Shown here one piece after another: positions 39,324 through 64,000 of a stretch of 64,000 nt of DNA. Origin of the DNA: Theodoxus fluviatilis (Eukaryota; Mollusca; Gastropoda; Cycloneritida; Neritidae); NCBI GenBank assembly GCA_034096865.1, contig JAWQFJ010001821.1, positions 41,170 through 105,169 on the forward strand, written 5' to 3'. The notes under the pieces were generated by a model. It was given only the letters and a program-made list of their open reading frames with translations, was not told the origin of the DNA and searched no databases. The position numbers were made by a program, and so were the translations under genes. The number at the start of each line of letters is the position of its first letter. Positions within the stretch are counted from its first letter, which is position 1.

Positions 39324-40996
39324 CATTCCAGACTCAAAACTCTGCAAGCAAAGGTTCCACCCTCCATATCTACACAGAAAGATACTACTGCCGCCAGGGT
39401 CATTTATCTCAACTGCCATATCAAACATCAATCATTCTAGAACTGCAGTATGATATAAACCTCTGGCAATGCAACCACTTACCCTTGTACATTTTATATC
39501 ATCCCTTGTTTGTAACATTTTGTCATGCATTGGGATGTCGCTGTTCTAACTTCTATACAGTCTATAGATCTATACCAAATTGGCAAATGCCAGCTACATA
39601 CATGTGACCTTAAATTTCCATATTTTGGATGAATAAAGTATATGTTAGGTGAGGTGAGGTGAAATTAGTTTAGATCAGGTAAGGTGAGGTAAAGTGAGGT
39701 TTGGTTAAACTATGTGCTGGCCAAGATTACTTTTCAACAATGCAATGCAGCAATACAAAGCCTTTATGTTCACAACATCATGGGTGCAGCAGCTACAGAT
39801 TTGCAGAAGTACTGCATATAAAACATATGGCAAAATAATGACTGCTAGGTGATAATGTGTGAACATGGAGTGCACAAATAGAATAGATTACATGTAACAC
39901 TCACTCAGACAACACCACATAAACACAAAGTCTCACCATGCTACCATAAACCATTCCATTCCAGAATTACCATGATCATGATGCTCACAGTCACATCATT
40001 AATTACTGATTAATGAATCTGCAAATGACGGAATGAGTAATTTACATTATGGTTAATGTGTGAACATACCTTATGTCCATTGTAGAAGGCAATCTCTTCA
40101 GCATTGGCTATGATCCTGGAATGCACAAATCTCAGGTAGCCCTTCTTCTGTGCTTCAGCTGCCACAAGCTTGCCAAACTTCGGGGAAACATTTCTCAAGA
40201 TTTTAGCAGTAATGACAATCACTATGGAAGCCACAATTGTGGGGAACTTGGAGCTTGCTCCTCTGCTGCTAGCCAGCTGGTAGAGTGTGAACGACATGAG
40301 AGCTACATCCAGCATGGGTTTGGTCAGGTGTGAGTAAAGGTGAGCTAGCTGGGCAGTGAAGGAGGTGATGTCTTCTGTGAGACATTGGTCGGGGTTGGCT
40401 AGTCGGCTGTCCAGGTTGCTGACCCTGTAGTAGGTCTGGTTTTTGAAGTACAGGTCGTAGGCGTGATTCACCAGCCTGGTCCGAAGGACAAGCGCAAGTT
40501 TGCTCTCCAGGAATCGAATCAAGCTGTTCACGAACGTCGCTGGGATGGCGATCAGCAGCCATTTGGCGAGTTGAACCAAAAATTTCATGACATCGCGCTG
40601 GACGATCGTTTTCACGATGGCTCCGTCTAGTTTTGCGACGTAAATTGAGAGAAAACTCCTTGCAACTAAACTTGACGTGTGAACGAGTAGAATGGCAAAC
40701 TCTTTGCTCCATACTCCTGGGACGATGATCTTCAGTAAGTATCGCAACTGGCGAAAGAATTGTTCGTTCACGGCAATCACACGTTTCTTTCCAACAGTTT
40801 CATGCTGGCCACGAGCCCCATTTTCTTTCGCATCAGGCTGCTGACGTCTTCTACCTTTAGATACCCCTATCCACTGAGACAGATGAGGACAACAACGGTG
40901 AACACCATACCCTGCCAAAAGGCAAATCGCAGCTCCTGCAGCGACTTTTCCTTTCGTTATTTTTGCTTGAGAGGCTGCATGAAAAAATTTGGACAT
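24541..40996 (-). CDS. ABCD1/2: Peroxisomal ABC half-transporter, ABCD1/ABCD2 type
   Basis: This protein imports very-long-chain acyl-CoA into peroxisomes as a dimer. Exons on the minus strand: 40070-40996, 36617-36797, 33461-33585, 32904-33057, 30996-31090, 29285-29430, 27166-27311, 26138-26222, 25633-25758 and 24541-24844, giving 762 aa against 740-745 in human ABCD1/2. Features are an N-terminal peroxisome-targeting-like segment (AGYGVH, about 28-33), NPDQ (201-204), the EAA-like EEIAFYNGH (300-308), Walker [10 protein letters not shown] (505-513), signature LSGGEKQ (603-609), Walker B FALLDE (623-628) and H-loop His657. All key residues are present. All introns are GT-AG except intron 7, which has a GC donor. 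Similarity is clearly to ABCD1/2 rather than ABCD3/4. It is divergent from REDIC1 and convergent with ATXN10. Confidence 0.96.
24891..25105 (+). repeat. Compound (TCA)n/(CCA)n microsatellite
   Basis: Trinucleotide array of TCA, then CCA with TCA interruptions, then TCA again, in ABCD intron 9, starting about 45 bp upstream of the last exon's splice acceptor. It creates long poly-Ser, poly-Pro and poly-Met frames that are not genes. Confidence 0.95.
27711..29174 (+). repeat. AGGTCA-rich interspersed repeat, copy 2 (internally triplicated)
   Basis: The same family as 19560-20386, here in ABCD intron 6 and antisense to ABCD. An internal block starting GAAAGTATAACATGTG is repeated three times (about 28077, 28368 and 28703), so the copy is about 1.46 kb. 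I count about 25 AGGTCA/TGACCT half-sites. The same GACTCACATGC inverted ends are present. Confidence 0.8.
29433..29990 (+). repeat. 54-bp minisatellite abutting an ABCD splice acceptor
   Basis: About ten copies of a 54-bp unit containing AAAGTATCATAGATGTGTCC and GATATGGACTAATACTTC. The core copies (29541 onward) differ by a few substitutions, and outer copies are more diverged or shortened. The first unit starts at the acceptor of ABCD exon 6 (29430/29431), so the array lies in intron 5 against the exon. Confidence 0.9.
31749..32200 (+). pseudogene. piggyBac-like transposase N-terminal remnant
   Basis: Two overlapping frames together resemble the start of a piggyBac transposase. An acidic stretch ([14 protein letters not shown]) is followed, in another frame, by [13 protein letters not shown] and [18 protein letters not shown]. 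The latter looks like the conserved 'PGP ... FF.LFF.DEL' entry to the DDE_Tnp_1_7 domain. A frameshift near 31955 separates the two parts, and no catalytic domain follows. It lies in ABCD intron 4. Identification is from motif memory only. Confidence 0.5.
33623..33796 (+). repeat. 34-bp minisatellite
   Basis: Five near-identical copies of a 34-bp unit (CATGCTTAATGAGATCTGAC...) in ABCD intron 2, about 40 bp from the acceptor of exon 3. Confidence 0.95.
34182..34236 (+). repeat. G-rich tract
   Basis: Runs of 7-13 G separated by T or A, capable of forming G-quadruplexes. Confidence 0.85.
34825..35064. mobile_element. 240-bp MITE, copy A
   Basis: Terminal inverted repeats of about 28 bp: GGGCCCGTATTCACAACGGC at the left and its reverse complement at the right, followed inwards by GATTTATC. 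It is nearly identical to copy B at 62346-62585. It has no coding capacity. Confidence 0.85.
35157..35245 (+). repeat. G-rich tract
   Basis: About 90 bp of G runs interrupted by single A, T or GA, with G-quadruplex potential. Confidence 0.85.
35431..35503 (+). repeat. (GT)n microsatellite
   Basis: A GT array of about 36 units inside the 2-kb element of ABCD intron 2. Confidence 0.95.
36273..36465 (+). repeat. GT-rich microsatellite cluster
   Basis: GT arrays mixed with GCAT, GAGT and GTAAAT variants, about 150 bp from ABCD exon 2. Confidence 0.85.
36826..36933 (+). repeat. (GAAT)n microsatellite
   Basis: GAAT/AAAT tetranucleotide array immediately upstream (in gene sense) of the acceptor of ABCD exon 2. 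Confidence 0.9.
36979..37560 (+). repeat. (GTGA)n array of about 580 bp
   Basis: More than 140 GTGA units with only two interruptions of the type GTGTGAGTGA. It lies in ABCD intron 1. On the minus strand it gives a 309-residue open frame of alternating TH and SL, which is an artefact of the repeat. Confidence 0.97.
37641..37906 (+). repeat. (GT)n and (AC)n/(GCAC)n arrays
   Basis: A GT array at about 37645-37705 and an AC/GCAC array at about 37841-37905 flank a short unique segment in ABCD intron 1. Confidence 0.9.
39100..39440 (+). pseudogene. Possible non-LTR reverse transcriptase 3' remnant split by (TA)n
   Basis: The frame before the TA array ([19 protein letters not shown]) and after it ([15 protein letters not shown], then [11 protein letters not shown]) vaguely resembles the C-terminus of LINE ORF2 proteins. 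The TA array (39254-39319) sits between the two parts. The match is weak and from memory. Confidence 0.25.
39254..39319. repeat. (TA)n microsatellite
   Basis: A pure TA array of about 33 units in ABCD intron 1. Confidence 0.97.
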
Positions 40997-41321
40997 GGTT
41001 AAGCAGCATTTATTATCTGGTTATGCTTTTTTTCCGCAGAATTATTCGAAATCACAAATAGTTTGTTGGATCGATGAGGTCTCCTTCTGTACTCCACCAT
41101 GTTTGAACGCACGTGAAGGCTTACGAGACTTTGAACCGTGCTACGAGAACGAGGCAAATGTGGTGTCGTCTGCTCGAGTGCGAATATGCCGTCTGCTGTC
41201 TTCGAACCTTGTGCTGGATCACTTTATAAAAGTTTATTGTGATCGGTTCTAGAAAAATTGGAAAAGCAATGGTTCACTCCGTTTGTAAAGGCAATTATCG
41301 TCAGTTTTCACCCAAACTGCA
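40997..41321. promoter_or_regulatory. Divergent promoter region of ABCD and REDIC1
   Basis: 325 bp separate the two divergent start codons. A TATAAAAG at 41225-41232, about 90 bp before the REDIC1 ATG, is a candidate TATA box, and a CACGTG E-box lies at 41110-41115. No other feature was found here, and transcription starts are unknown. Confidence 0.6.
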
Positions 41322-57510
<16,189 letters not shown>

Positions 57511-60493
57511 TGTTCCGACACTGGGGGAGAACAGTATATACTCTTTCATTTCACATGCAATCACCGTCCCTCCGTCCCTACTTTGATCACACACTCACCC
57601 GTCAAATCACCCCAACCTTAACTCTATGATTATTGCAGTCTTACCCCGCCGTGATTCCCACTGCGCAATGTACACTTTTCGATGTTTAATTGTGCTGAAG
57701 TTTCGGCAGTCGTTGACGTTAAATTTTTGTTTGTGTTGCAGTGGTAATCGGGTTCTTTGTTGTGACTGTTAACGTTTTTGTGCTCTGCATTGTCAGTTAT
57801 CCTGTTGCAACAGTATTTTGCGTCGACAATGCATTGATAATGATGTATTCCAATTGTCCTGTGTGTACTAAATGATGTACTCCACCACTTGCTTTTCACG
57901 TTTTGTACAAGTATATACTGGTAATGGGGTAATGACAATAAAGAGGAGCTTGTAATGTTGTTCGCCCCGTCTTTGAAATATCAATTACGCATTGTTTGTG
58001 AATGTCCCATCTGTGGACGCGATAGTTACGATGAATCTTTGTTCTTTAAACCATTTCTGTGTTTTCTTCATGTAAGCATATAGCACTGTGCAATCGCTCG
58101 ACAATTCTGTAAATGCAGTTTGCGTCATTCCGCTTCGAAACAGGCAGTAAATTATTTCCACGCCAGAATCTATCAACTAACCCCTTTCGCACTGAACGTT
58201 GTTTGTGTTTGATGAATTCTGTGCACTAATCAAGTCTTCATGGTTTGATGTAGTCCCGAAGCTCTACGTGTGTAGAGGCCCTTCCTGCTGAGGTTCTGGA
58301 GTATACACTGAAAACCCAGCAACCAGCTACTCCAGCGCGTGAAGGGGCCGGGTGTGTTGTCCTCTTCTGAATATACCCCAAGTAGCACGCAACCCCACGT
58401 GTCAAAACGTGAGAAAGAACGACATACACTGGACACCTCTTGGCAGTCGTTTATCAGTAGACACAGCCAGTGATGAACGCACACAATACCAGATCCTCAG
58501 GACAGAGTCTCGCTGCATGAACATGACGATTATTGCTACACAGTCATGGCTAAACAACATTTGACAGTACATTCCGACACTCCGAGACGATTCTTTTCTG
58601 TTTTTACTGCAACATATCGCAAACTCGTGATATTTTCTATAAAGTCATATAAATCTACAAAACACGTACACAATCGTGGTGAATGTACAGTCGCAATAAG
58701 TTTGATGCCATCTGCATCGCCAAGATAAGATTGACACAACAATTCCAAATGAAACCAAATGAGGTTGTGACGATTTGGCTAAAGAGCTACATCGTGCTAC
58801 ACGATTTCATGGGACATATCCATTGTACATGCACTCTAGATATATACATCAAACTCTGCAGGCACGTAGCGAACTAGACAGAAAGCATATATCACAGGTC
58901 AACTAATGCAAACACTACGATTATCATGTTGGATACATCATTTTCAGAAGATCAAATAAATACGTAGATGCTATTTTGAACTATTCTTTTCCGACCATAC
59001 TTCAAGATTCTAGTTTGATCAGAGCCTGCAAGAGGCCACCTCTAGTTTTGTCGTGTAAACGTATTGTCATCTAAGAGGAATGCTATGTTCAATTCTGTTA
59101 TTAAAAATCATTGTTTGTCATTGATTCTTTCACACGTAGTCTGACTATGGGATTATCTACTGCAATCTAAACGTTTTCTTCTACTGGGGAAACTACACAC
59201 GTGAATCTGACATCAAATCACAGGAATAACCCGACACTGCACATGAAAATATAGCAAGATGCCAGTGTAATTTGTTTAATAATGGACATGTTTATCATTA
59301 TTACCGATATGGACAATAAATATATATAATATGTATATTCAATTTGTTCACCTTCACGGAGAAGCACAACCGACGTCAACATAAAGCACCGATGATGTGA
59401 TTGATATGACAATACGAGGATTACACATACCAAGGTTTCCACGTCCGCTCTGTCGGCAAACTCGGCCTGCACACACTAGTCTCACAATCCTTCTCTTAAG
59501 AAAAAATTCCTTTTCTCTGTCTAGAAAACCTGCTCCATTGGTCGACGCAAAAAAGGAATGCAAGCGAGGGCAAGAGTGTGTACGCATTCTTGTGGGAAGG
59601 CCGAAAGCTACTTTGCTAAGTCGTGCAGGTTGTAAAGGAATAGGTGTCGGTGATTCCTGCTATACTCTTCTACATTATGATGCAATACTTCTCAAGTAGC
59701 ACATTTTTCCTAAACGAAAACAAAGTACACAGCAGGAAAGATTCGTCTCTCTATGAGTTGTCAAGTTATTAAGGTGCAATCTCGTAAAAGGCACGAAGAA
59801 ACAACAATTTCAAGCAACAAAGCAACAGTGTTTCTATCACATCTATTGGAATGATCTGTATACTTTTTCCTAATGTCTTCCATTAAATATATAAACCCCC
59901 CCCCCAAAAAAAAAAAAAAAAAAAAAAATTAAAAAATAAGCCCCATATATGTTTGACTAGAAATTAATTTAACAGAGAACATTGTGAGGTACGACTCTTA
60001 AATGAGCCGATCTACAATGGTAAGTTTGGCTACATCAACCAGGACTGCAGTCATCGTTGCAACTCCCTAATGCATGCATGCACGTTAACACGAAGTGAGC
60101 ACACTATTAATTAACTACAGGAAGCAGTGGGCGAGCAGTCCCGAGTCATTTCCTAAGACACACGTCAGCACAGCAACTTCCGCAACATTCGCAAGAACGC
60201 TTACCTTTGCACCGATTCACTTCATCAGGAGCGGTAGCACTGCTTGACCATTCAACAGCATCGTCGATTTCTACATTTCAACCGTAGGCCTACGCTTCTC
60301 ATTTTCGACCACAAAGCGAGCAGTGGAAACCGGGTAACAGCGGTGCTTGCACTGGATTGATGCAGAACGGATTCTGCAGCACGGGGCGTGTAGCCCTTCC
60401 AATTAGCGGGGCTCAACGCCTTGCGCACAAGCTTCGGGACAGTTTGAATCATCGGCGCCTCGGCGTGGAGACCTGAGAAAACCAGAAGTGACA
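57511..60493. other. Convergent intergenic region between REDIC1 and SLC2A13
   Basis: It contains the 3' UTR of REDIC1, then AT-rich sequence with small unsupported frames and a C/A homopolymer tract near 59897-59930. The SLC2A13 3' UTR would occupy the right part on the minus strand. I see no further gene. Confidence 0.6.
57937..57942 (+). terminator. Candidate polyadenylation signal of REDIC1
   Basis: AATAAA followed by a GT-rich stretch, about 430 bp after the REDIC1 stop codon. Confidence 0.6.
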
Positions 60494-61716
60494 TCACTCC
60501 GGGGAGTCCAGTTCAGACTCCCTGCCGTCGCGGTTGAGGCCCCGTATGTGGACGTACTGGATGGTCTTGGTGTTGTAGGTGATGGGGGCAGCGGGGGTGG
60601 AACCCATCCATGAGCGAGCAAACAGCCCTTCCACCTCCTCCAACGTCTTCCCCTTTGTCTCAGGCAGGATCAGCGCCAGGACCATGGCTCCCGCAAAGGC
60701 AAGGCAAGCATACAGCCAGAAGGTCCCTGTATTAGAAAGACATGAACAAAGAATTATCTAGCGACCTGTAGGCTCTAACTACGTTTTCTTTCAAAGGCAA
60801 AGAGGACTTTTGACATTAAATTTGGTTCCGGAGTCCGTACACATCAATCTAACTCCGGAAACGGAGCAAAGAAGGCATAAACATGTAGAAAGAAATTATG
60901 TTGGTCAAAGAACTAAGTTGATTACAATTAATTACTCTCAATGCAAAAAAATGATGTCATTTGAAAACAGCCAACGAGAACACAGTAATGATCACATCAT
61001 TGGTTAACCCAAAGCTGCTTCCTCCTGCAAAATATCTAGCTGTCCACCTCCTCTCCTCATTCCACCCCATCACCACCCCTTAACTACTTATCATATATTG
61101 AATTCTTTTATTCAAAACCTTCAACTCCTTGCACACTTCATCTCTGGCATTTCGACCCACGATCTAGTTCAACGGCAACGCATGCTGAACAGACAACTTT
61201 GAAGCCGTGACTGCCCCACTCCCTGCCTACCGTATCTGGTGAGGGTCTCAGTCAGGCTGATGAAGGACATCGAGACGATGAGGTTGAAAGTCCAGTTCAT
61301 GAAGGTGGCGCACGCGTTGCCCGTGCTTCTGGCCCACAGCGGGTAGATCTCCGAGTTAATCGTCCATGGCATCGGGCCCATGCCTGCGTGCAGCAAATGG
61401 GAAAAATCTTCGACCTCTTCCTCCTTGTGGTAATCTATCATCGTCGTCGTCATCCTCATCATCGTCGTCATCATCATCGTCGTCATCATCATCGTCGTCG
61501 TAATCGTTGACGACCTAAACACTATGTTGATAATACTCAATAAACAATTAAAATTGTATAATCATGCTTCCATCTCTGAGTGCAGCAGAACGACACCCAG
61601 TAAGTATCGAGTTGTGTACTGTCGAGCCTGAGATTTGTTCTCCAGACGTTTTCGCTGCAGTCTGGCGGTCTGATGACAGTACTGTGTGAAAATGAATGAT
61701 TTCCTAAAAGACGCAC

Positions 61717-61765
<49 letters not shown>

Positions 61766-63152
61766 TGCAAACGCATGCATACACGAGCGCGCGAACAGCT
61801 ACCCCAAAGCACTCGTAGACCACACGCTAGACTACAGCGTTACGAATGGACTAAACTCTAAGGCTGGCGTAAAACTAAAGGGATGGAGCTACAAGCCCAT
61901 GTGGAAACCTCCGTGACATTAACCCAAGTCGTGCACTTCAGGCTAGCCGGAGAGTTTAGATCAGGCCTAAAGTTATTGTCGTGGGCGACGCATGCGACTC
62001 CCAATGATTACACCCAGCCGACTTGTAGGTCTACGCACCAGGAGCGAAAAAGACAAGGTAGAGGACGAGGCCCACCATGGGCATCCAGAAGTAAGGGGTG
62101 GGGCAGTAGTCGTAGGCCCAGGTCAGACCGTCCTGCAGCTTGCTGCCGTTACAGCGCCCCACCGTGGAGGCCCAGGGGTTGTCGTAGCTGGTGGGCAGAC
62201 AACTCGAGTTGATCACGGCGTCTCCCAGGTCAACGTAGCAAAAACCGCACTCCAAGTCTTGCCGGCAGTCGTTGCAGGATCTGCAGAGAAAGCACAAGAG
62301 CTTCTGTGGTGTGCAGAAACAACTTTGATTAATGACGAAACGGACCTGGGCCCGTATTCACAACGGCGATTTATCTTTTTAACACTCGAGTTATCCCCTA
62401 GCCCCGCGTTATCTTGATCGGTTAGATAAGGTACGCTCGTCAGAGGATCCTAGATTGCGCTTTGCTATATATACTGGTTTCCAGCCAAGGGAGAGCGGAA
62501 CAGGCAGTTGGAATCGTCTGAGTTTAGAGATAAATCGGAGTTAAAATAAATCGCCGATAAATCGCCGTTGTGAATACGGGCCCTGGTGTTTGCAACAAGA
62601 CAGCATGGTGCTCATTGGTTTTTCGACGAAAATATCGTAAGCAAGTGCACTTGCAAATTAGTTGCTGTGTGTTTGCGTGCTTGCATTTGCGCTTGAATGC
62701 GTTTATGCACGATTGACTGACTGAGGGACTGATGAAATAAATAAACGAATGAAGGAATGAATAATCGTTTTGGTGTGTATCTTCCTCTCAGTCCTTCTGT
62801 CGGCATGCCCAAATGTGTCTGTCAGATAATGTGTCTGCAGAATATTATGGGGACGTCTCTGTCGTCAGAAAGGCACTAGAATGTATACATTTGATAACCG
62901 ATAGAGTCTGGGTCATGATGCCATATTTACCTGTATCTGTAGCATGACGTATCACGTCCTGCACGTTCGTACACGTCTGTTGGTGGCGTGTTCAGTGCTG
63001 ATAAATGGAACCCAACTGCCAGCCATGCCAAACTCACGATGGCGCCTGGAACGCCAACAGTGAAAAAGTCAAGTTGTTATCTAAATCACCTTTTCCACAG
63101 GTGTTTAATTGTCGTGTTGAAATTGTCTTTACCATTTACACAACACCCTTCA

Positions 63153-63203
<51 letters not shown>

Positions 63204-63832
63204 ACCACCACCACCACCACCACTACCACCACCACCACCCACCCACCACGATATATTATGTTATATTAAAAGCATCCTGAGAGAAGTCGAGAGAAGATGT
63301 TAAATCGGTCAGCAGGAATCTCCTCCTCCTCCTCCTCCTCCTCCTCCTCCTCCTCCTCTTCCTCCTCCTCCTCCTCCTCCTCCTCCTCCTCCTCCTCCTC
63401 CTCCTCCTCCTCCTCCTCTTCCTCCTCCTCCTCCTCCTCCTCTTCCTCCTCCTCCTCTACCGTATTCTTCCTCTACCGTCTTCTTCCTCTTCTTTGCCTT
63501 CTCCTTCTTCTTCTCCTCATTCTCCTCTACCTTCTTCCTCTCCTTCTCCTCCTCCTTCTTTTCCTCTTCCTCCTTCTTCTCCTCCTCCTACCTCCCCATT
63601 CCTTCTCCTCCTCTTCTCTTTGTTATTGTCAGTTTTCATCGCTGTCGTAATCAGCACGGTTGTCTCACCCATGAGACTGCCAAGCGTGAGTGGCCTTCTG
63701 CCTATCTTCTCCACCAGGTAGAGTCCAACCAGGGTGAACAGGAAGTTGACGGCAGCCGTGACTGCAGACAGCCAGATGGCAGCCTCGTCGCTCTTCACGC
63801 CGGACATGCGCACTATCGTTGCGCTGTAGTAC
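60494..63832 (-). CDS. SLC2A13: Proton myo-inositol cotransporter, C-terminal half (HMIT)
   Basis: A major-facilitator sugar/inositol transporter of the plasma membrane. The minus-strand exons visible are 63669-63832, 62931-63045, 62039-62280, 61231-61383 and 60494-60726 (907 nt, about 301 aa). All are GT-AG and phase-consistent. The 5' exons lie beyond the right edge, since exon 63669-63832 begins inside a codon. Motifs in order: [12 protein letters not shown] and [10 protein letters not shown] in the membrane core; the long Cys-rich extracellular loop typical of HMIT (CYRYRSCNDC, then LECGFCYVD); [29 protein letters not shown]; and [16 protein letters not shown] near the C-terminus. The cysteine-rich loop separates it from ordinary GLUTs. 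It is convergent with REDIC1. It looks intact as far as it is visible. Confidence 0.95.
61436..61503 (+). repeat. (TCG/TCA)n trinucleotide tract
   Basis: An imperfect CATCATCGTCGTC array in an SLC2A13 intron, close to the acceptor of exon 61231-61383. Confidence 0.85.
61720..61762 (+). repeat. (CA)n microsatellite
   Basis: A CA array in an SLC2A13 intron. Confidence 0.95.
62346..62585. mobile_element. 240-bp MITE, copy B
   Basis: Same length and ends as 34825-35064, and nearly identical by eye with only a handful of substitutions. It lies in the SLC2A13 intron between exons 62039-62280 and 62931-63045. Confidence 0.85.
63158..63245 (+). repeat. (CA)n-(CCA)n microsatellite
   Basis: A CA array followed by CCA repeats, in an SLC2A13 intron. 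Confidence 0.95.
63321..63615 (+). repeat. (CTC)n pyrimidine array
   Basis: CTC repeats becoming a CT-rich tract, ending about 55 bp from the donor of SLC2A13 exon 63669-63832. Confidence 0.95.
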
Positions 63833-63852
63833 CTGTAGTGGCAAATATAGAC

Positions 63853-63916
<64 letters not shown>

Positions 63917-64000
63917 CTATAACTATTATTACGATGAAGATGATTTCATGACGACGATGATGATGATAATAATGATGATGATGACGACGACGACGATGAT
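63853..64000 (+). repeat. (GAT)n array at the window edge
   Basis: GAT repeats, interrupted and then GAT/GAC repeats, continuing to the right edge. Confidence 0.95.

Noticed and set aside
40989..41252. 87-aa plus-strand frame between ABCD and REDIC1
   Set aside because: It has no homology I recognise and lies in the divergent promoter interval.
63297..63650. Poly-Ser frame of 117 aa
   Set aside because: Artefact of the CTC array; on the other strand this is intron beside an SLC2A13 exon.

Overview
This is nuclear DNA of an animal, probably a mollusc or another lophotrochozoan. The genes have many short phase-consistent exons with GT-AG introns, their proteins resemble human orthologues throughout, and the introns are full of microsatellites, tRNA-derived SINE-like repeats, MITEs and DNA transposons. 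The assignment to molluscs is my inference from repeat style and has not been searched.

Five protein-coding genes could be assembled exon by exon. From left to right: (1) HSD17B10, minus strand, 5 exons, 257 aa, complete. (2) ATXN10 (ataxin-10), plus strand, 9 exons, 474 aa, complete. It is divergent from HSD17B10, with 175 bp between the start codons. (3) A peroxisomal ABC half-transporter of the ABCD1/ABCD2 type, minus strand, 10 exons, 762 aa, complete and convergent with ATXN10. (4) A gene I identify as the orthologue of the vertebrate meiotic gene REDIC1 (C12orf40), plus strand, 9 exons, about 680 aa. It is divergent from ABCD and carries a 23-residue tandem repeat domain. (5) The 3' half of SLC2A13 (HMIT, H+/myo-inositol cotransporter), minus strand, 5 exons visible, running off the right edge.

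The order and orientation ABCD(-) REDIC1(+) SLC2A13(-) is what I recall for ABCD2, C12orf40 and SLC2A13 on human chromosome 12q12. The right 40 kb therefore looks like a very old conserved microsynteny block, and it supports naming the fast-evolving REDIC1 gene.

Between the exons: a pogo/Tigger-like element keeps only a CENP-B-type DNA-binding protein (22.2-23.7 kb). Two copies of a repeat rich in AGGTCA half-sites lie at 19.6-20.4 and 27.7-29.2 kb. A 2-kb TA-flanked element in ABCD intron 1 contains a 240-bp MITE, whose near-identical second copy is in an SLC2A13 intron. A piggyBac fragment lies near 31.8 kb. A decayed P-element/THAP9-like transposon in REDIC1 intron 3 (43.5-48.8 kb) contains a 1.47-kb TA-flanked element, which itself contains a 320-bp MITE with a perfect 9-bp target duplication. 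A 300-bp tandem repeat with YY1/ETS-like motifs lies at 54.8-55.8 kb. Positions 1-3496 hold no gene I can assign.
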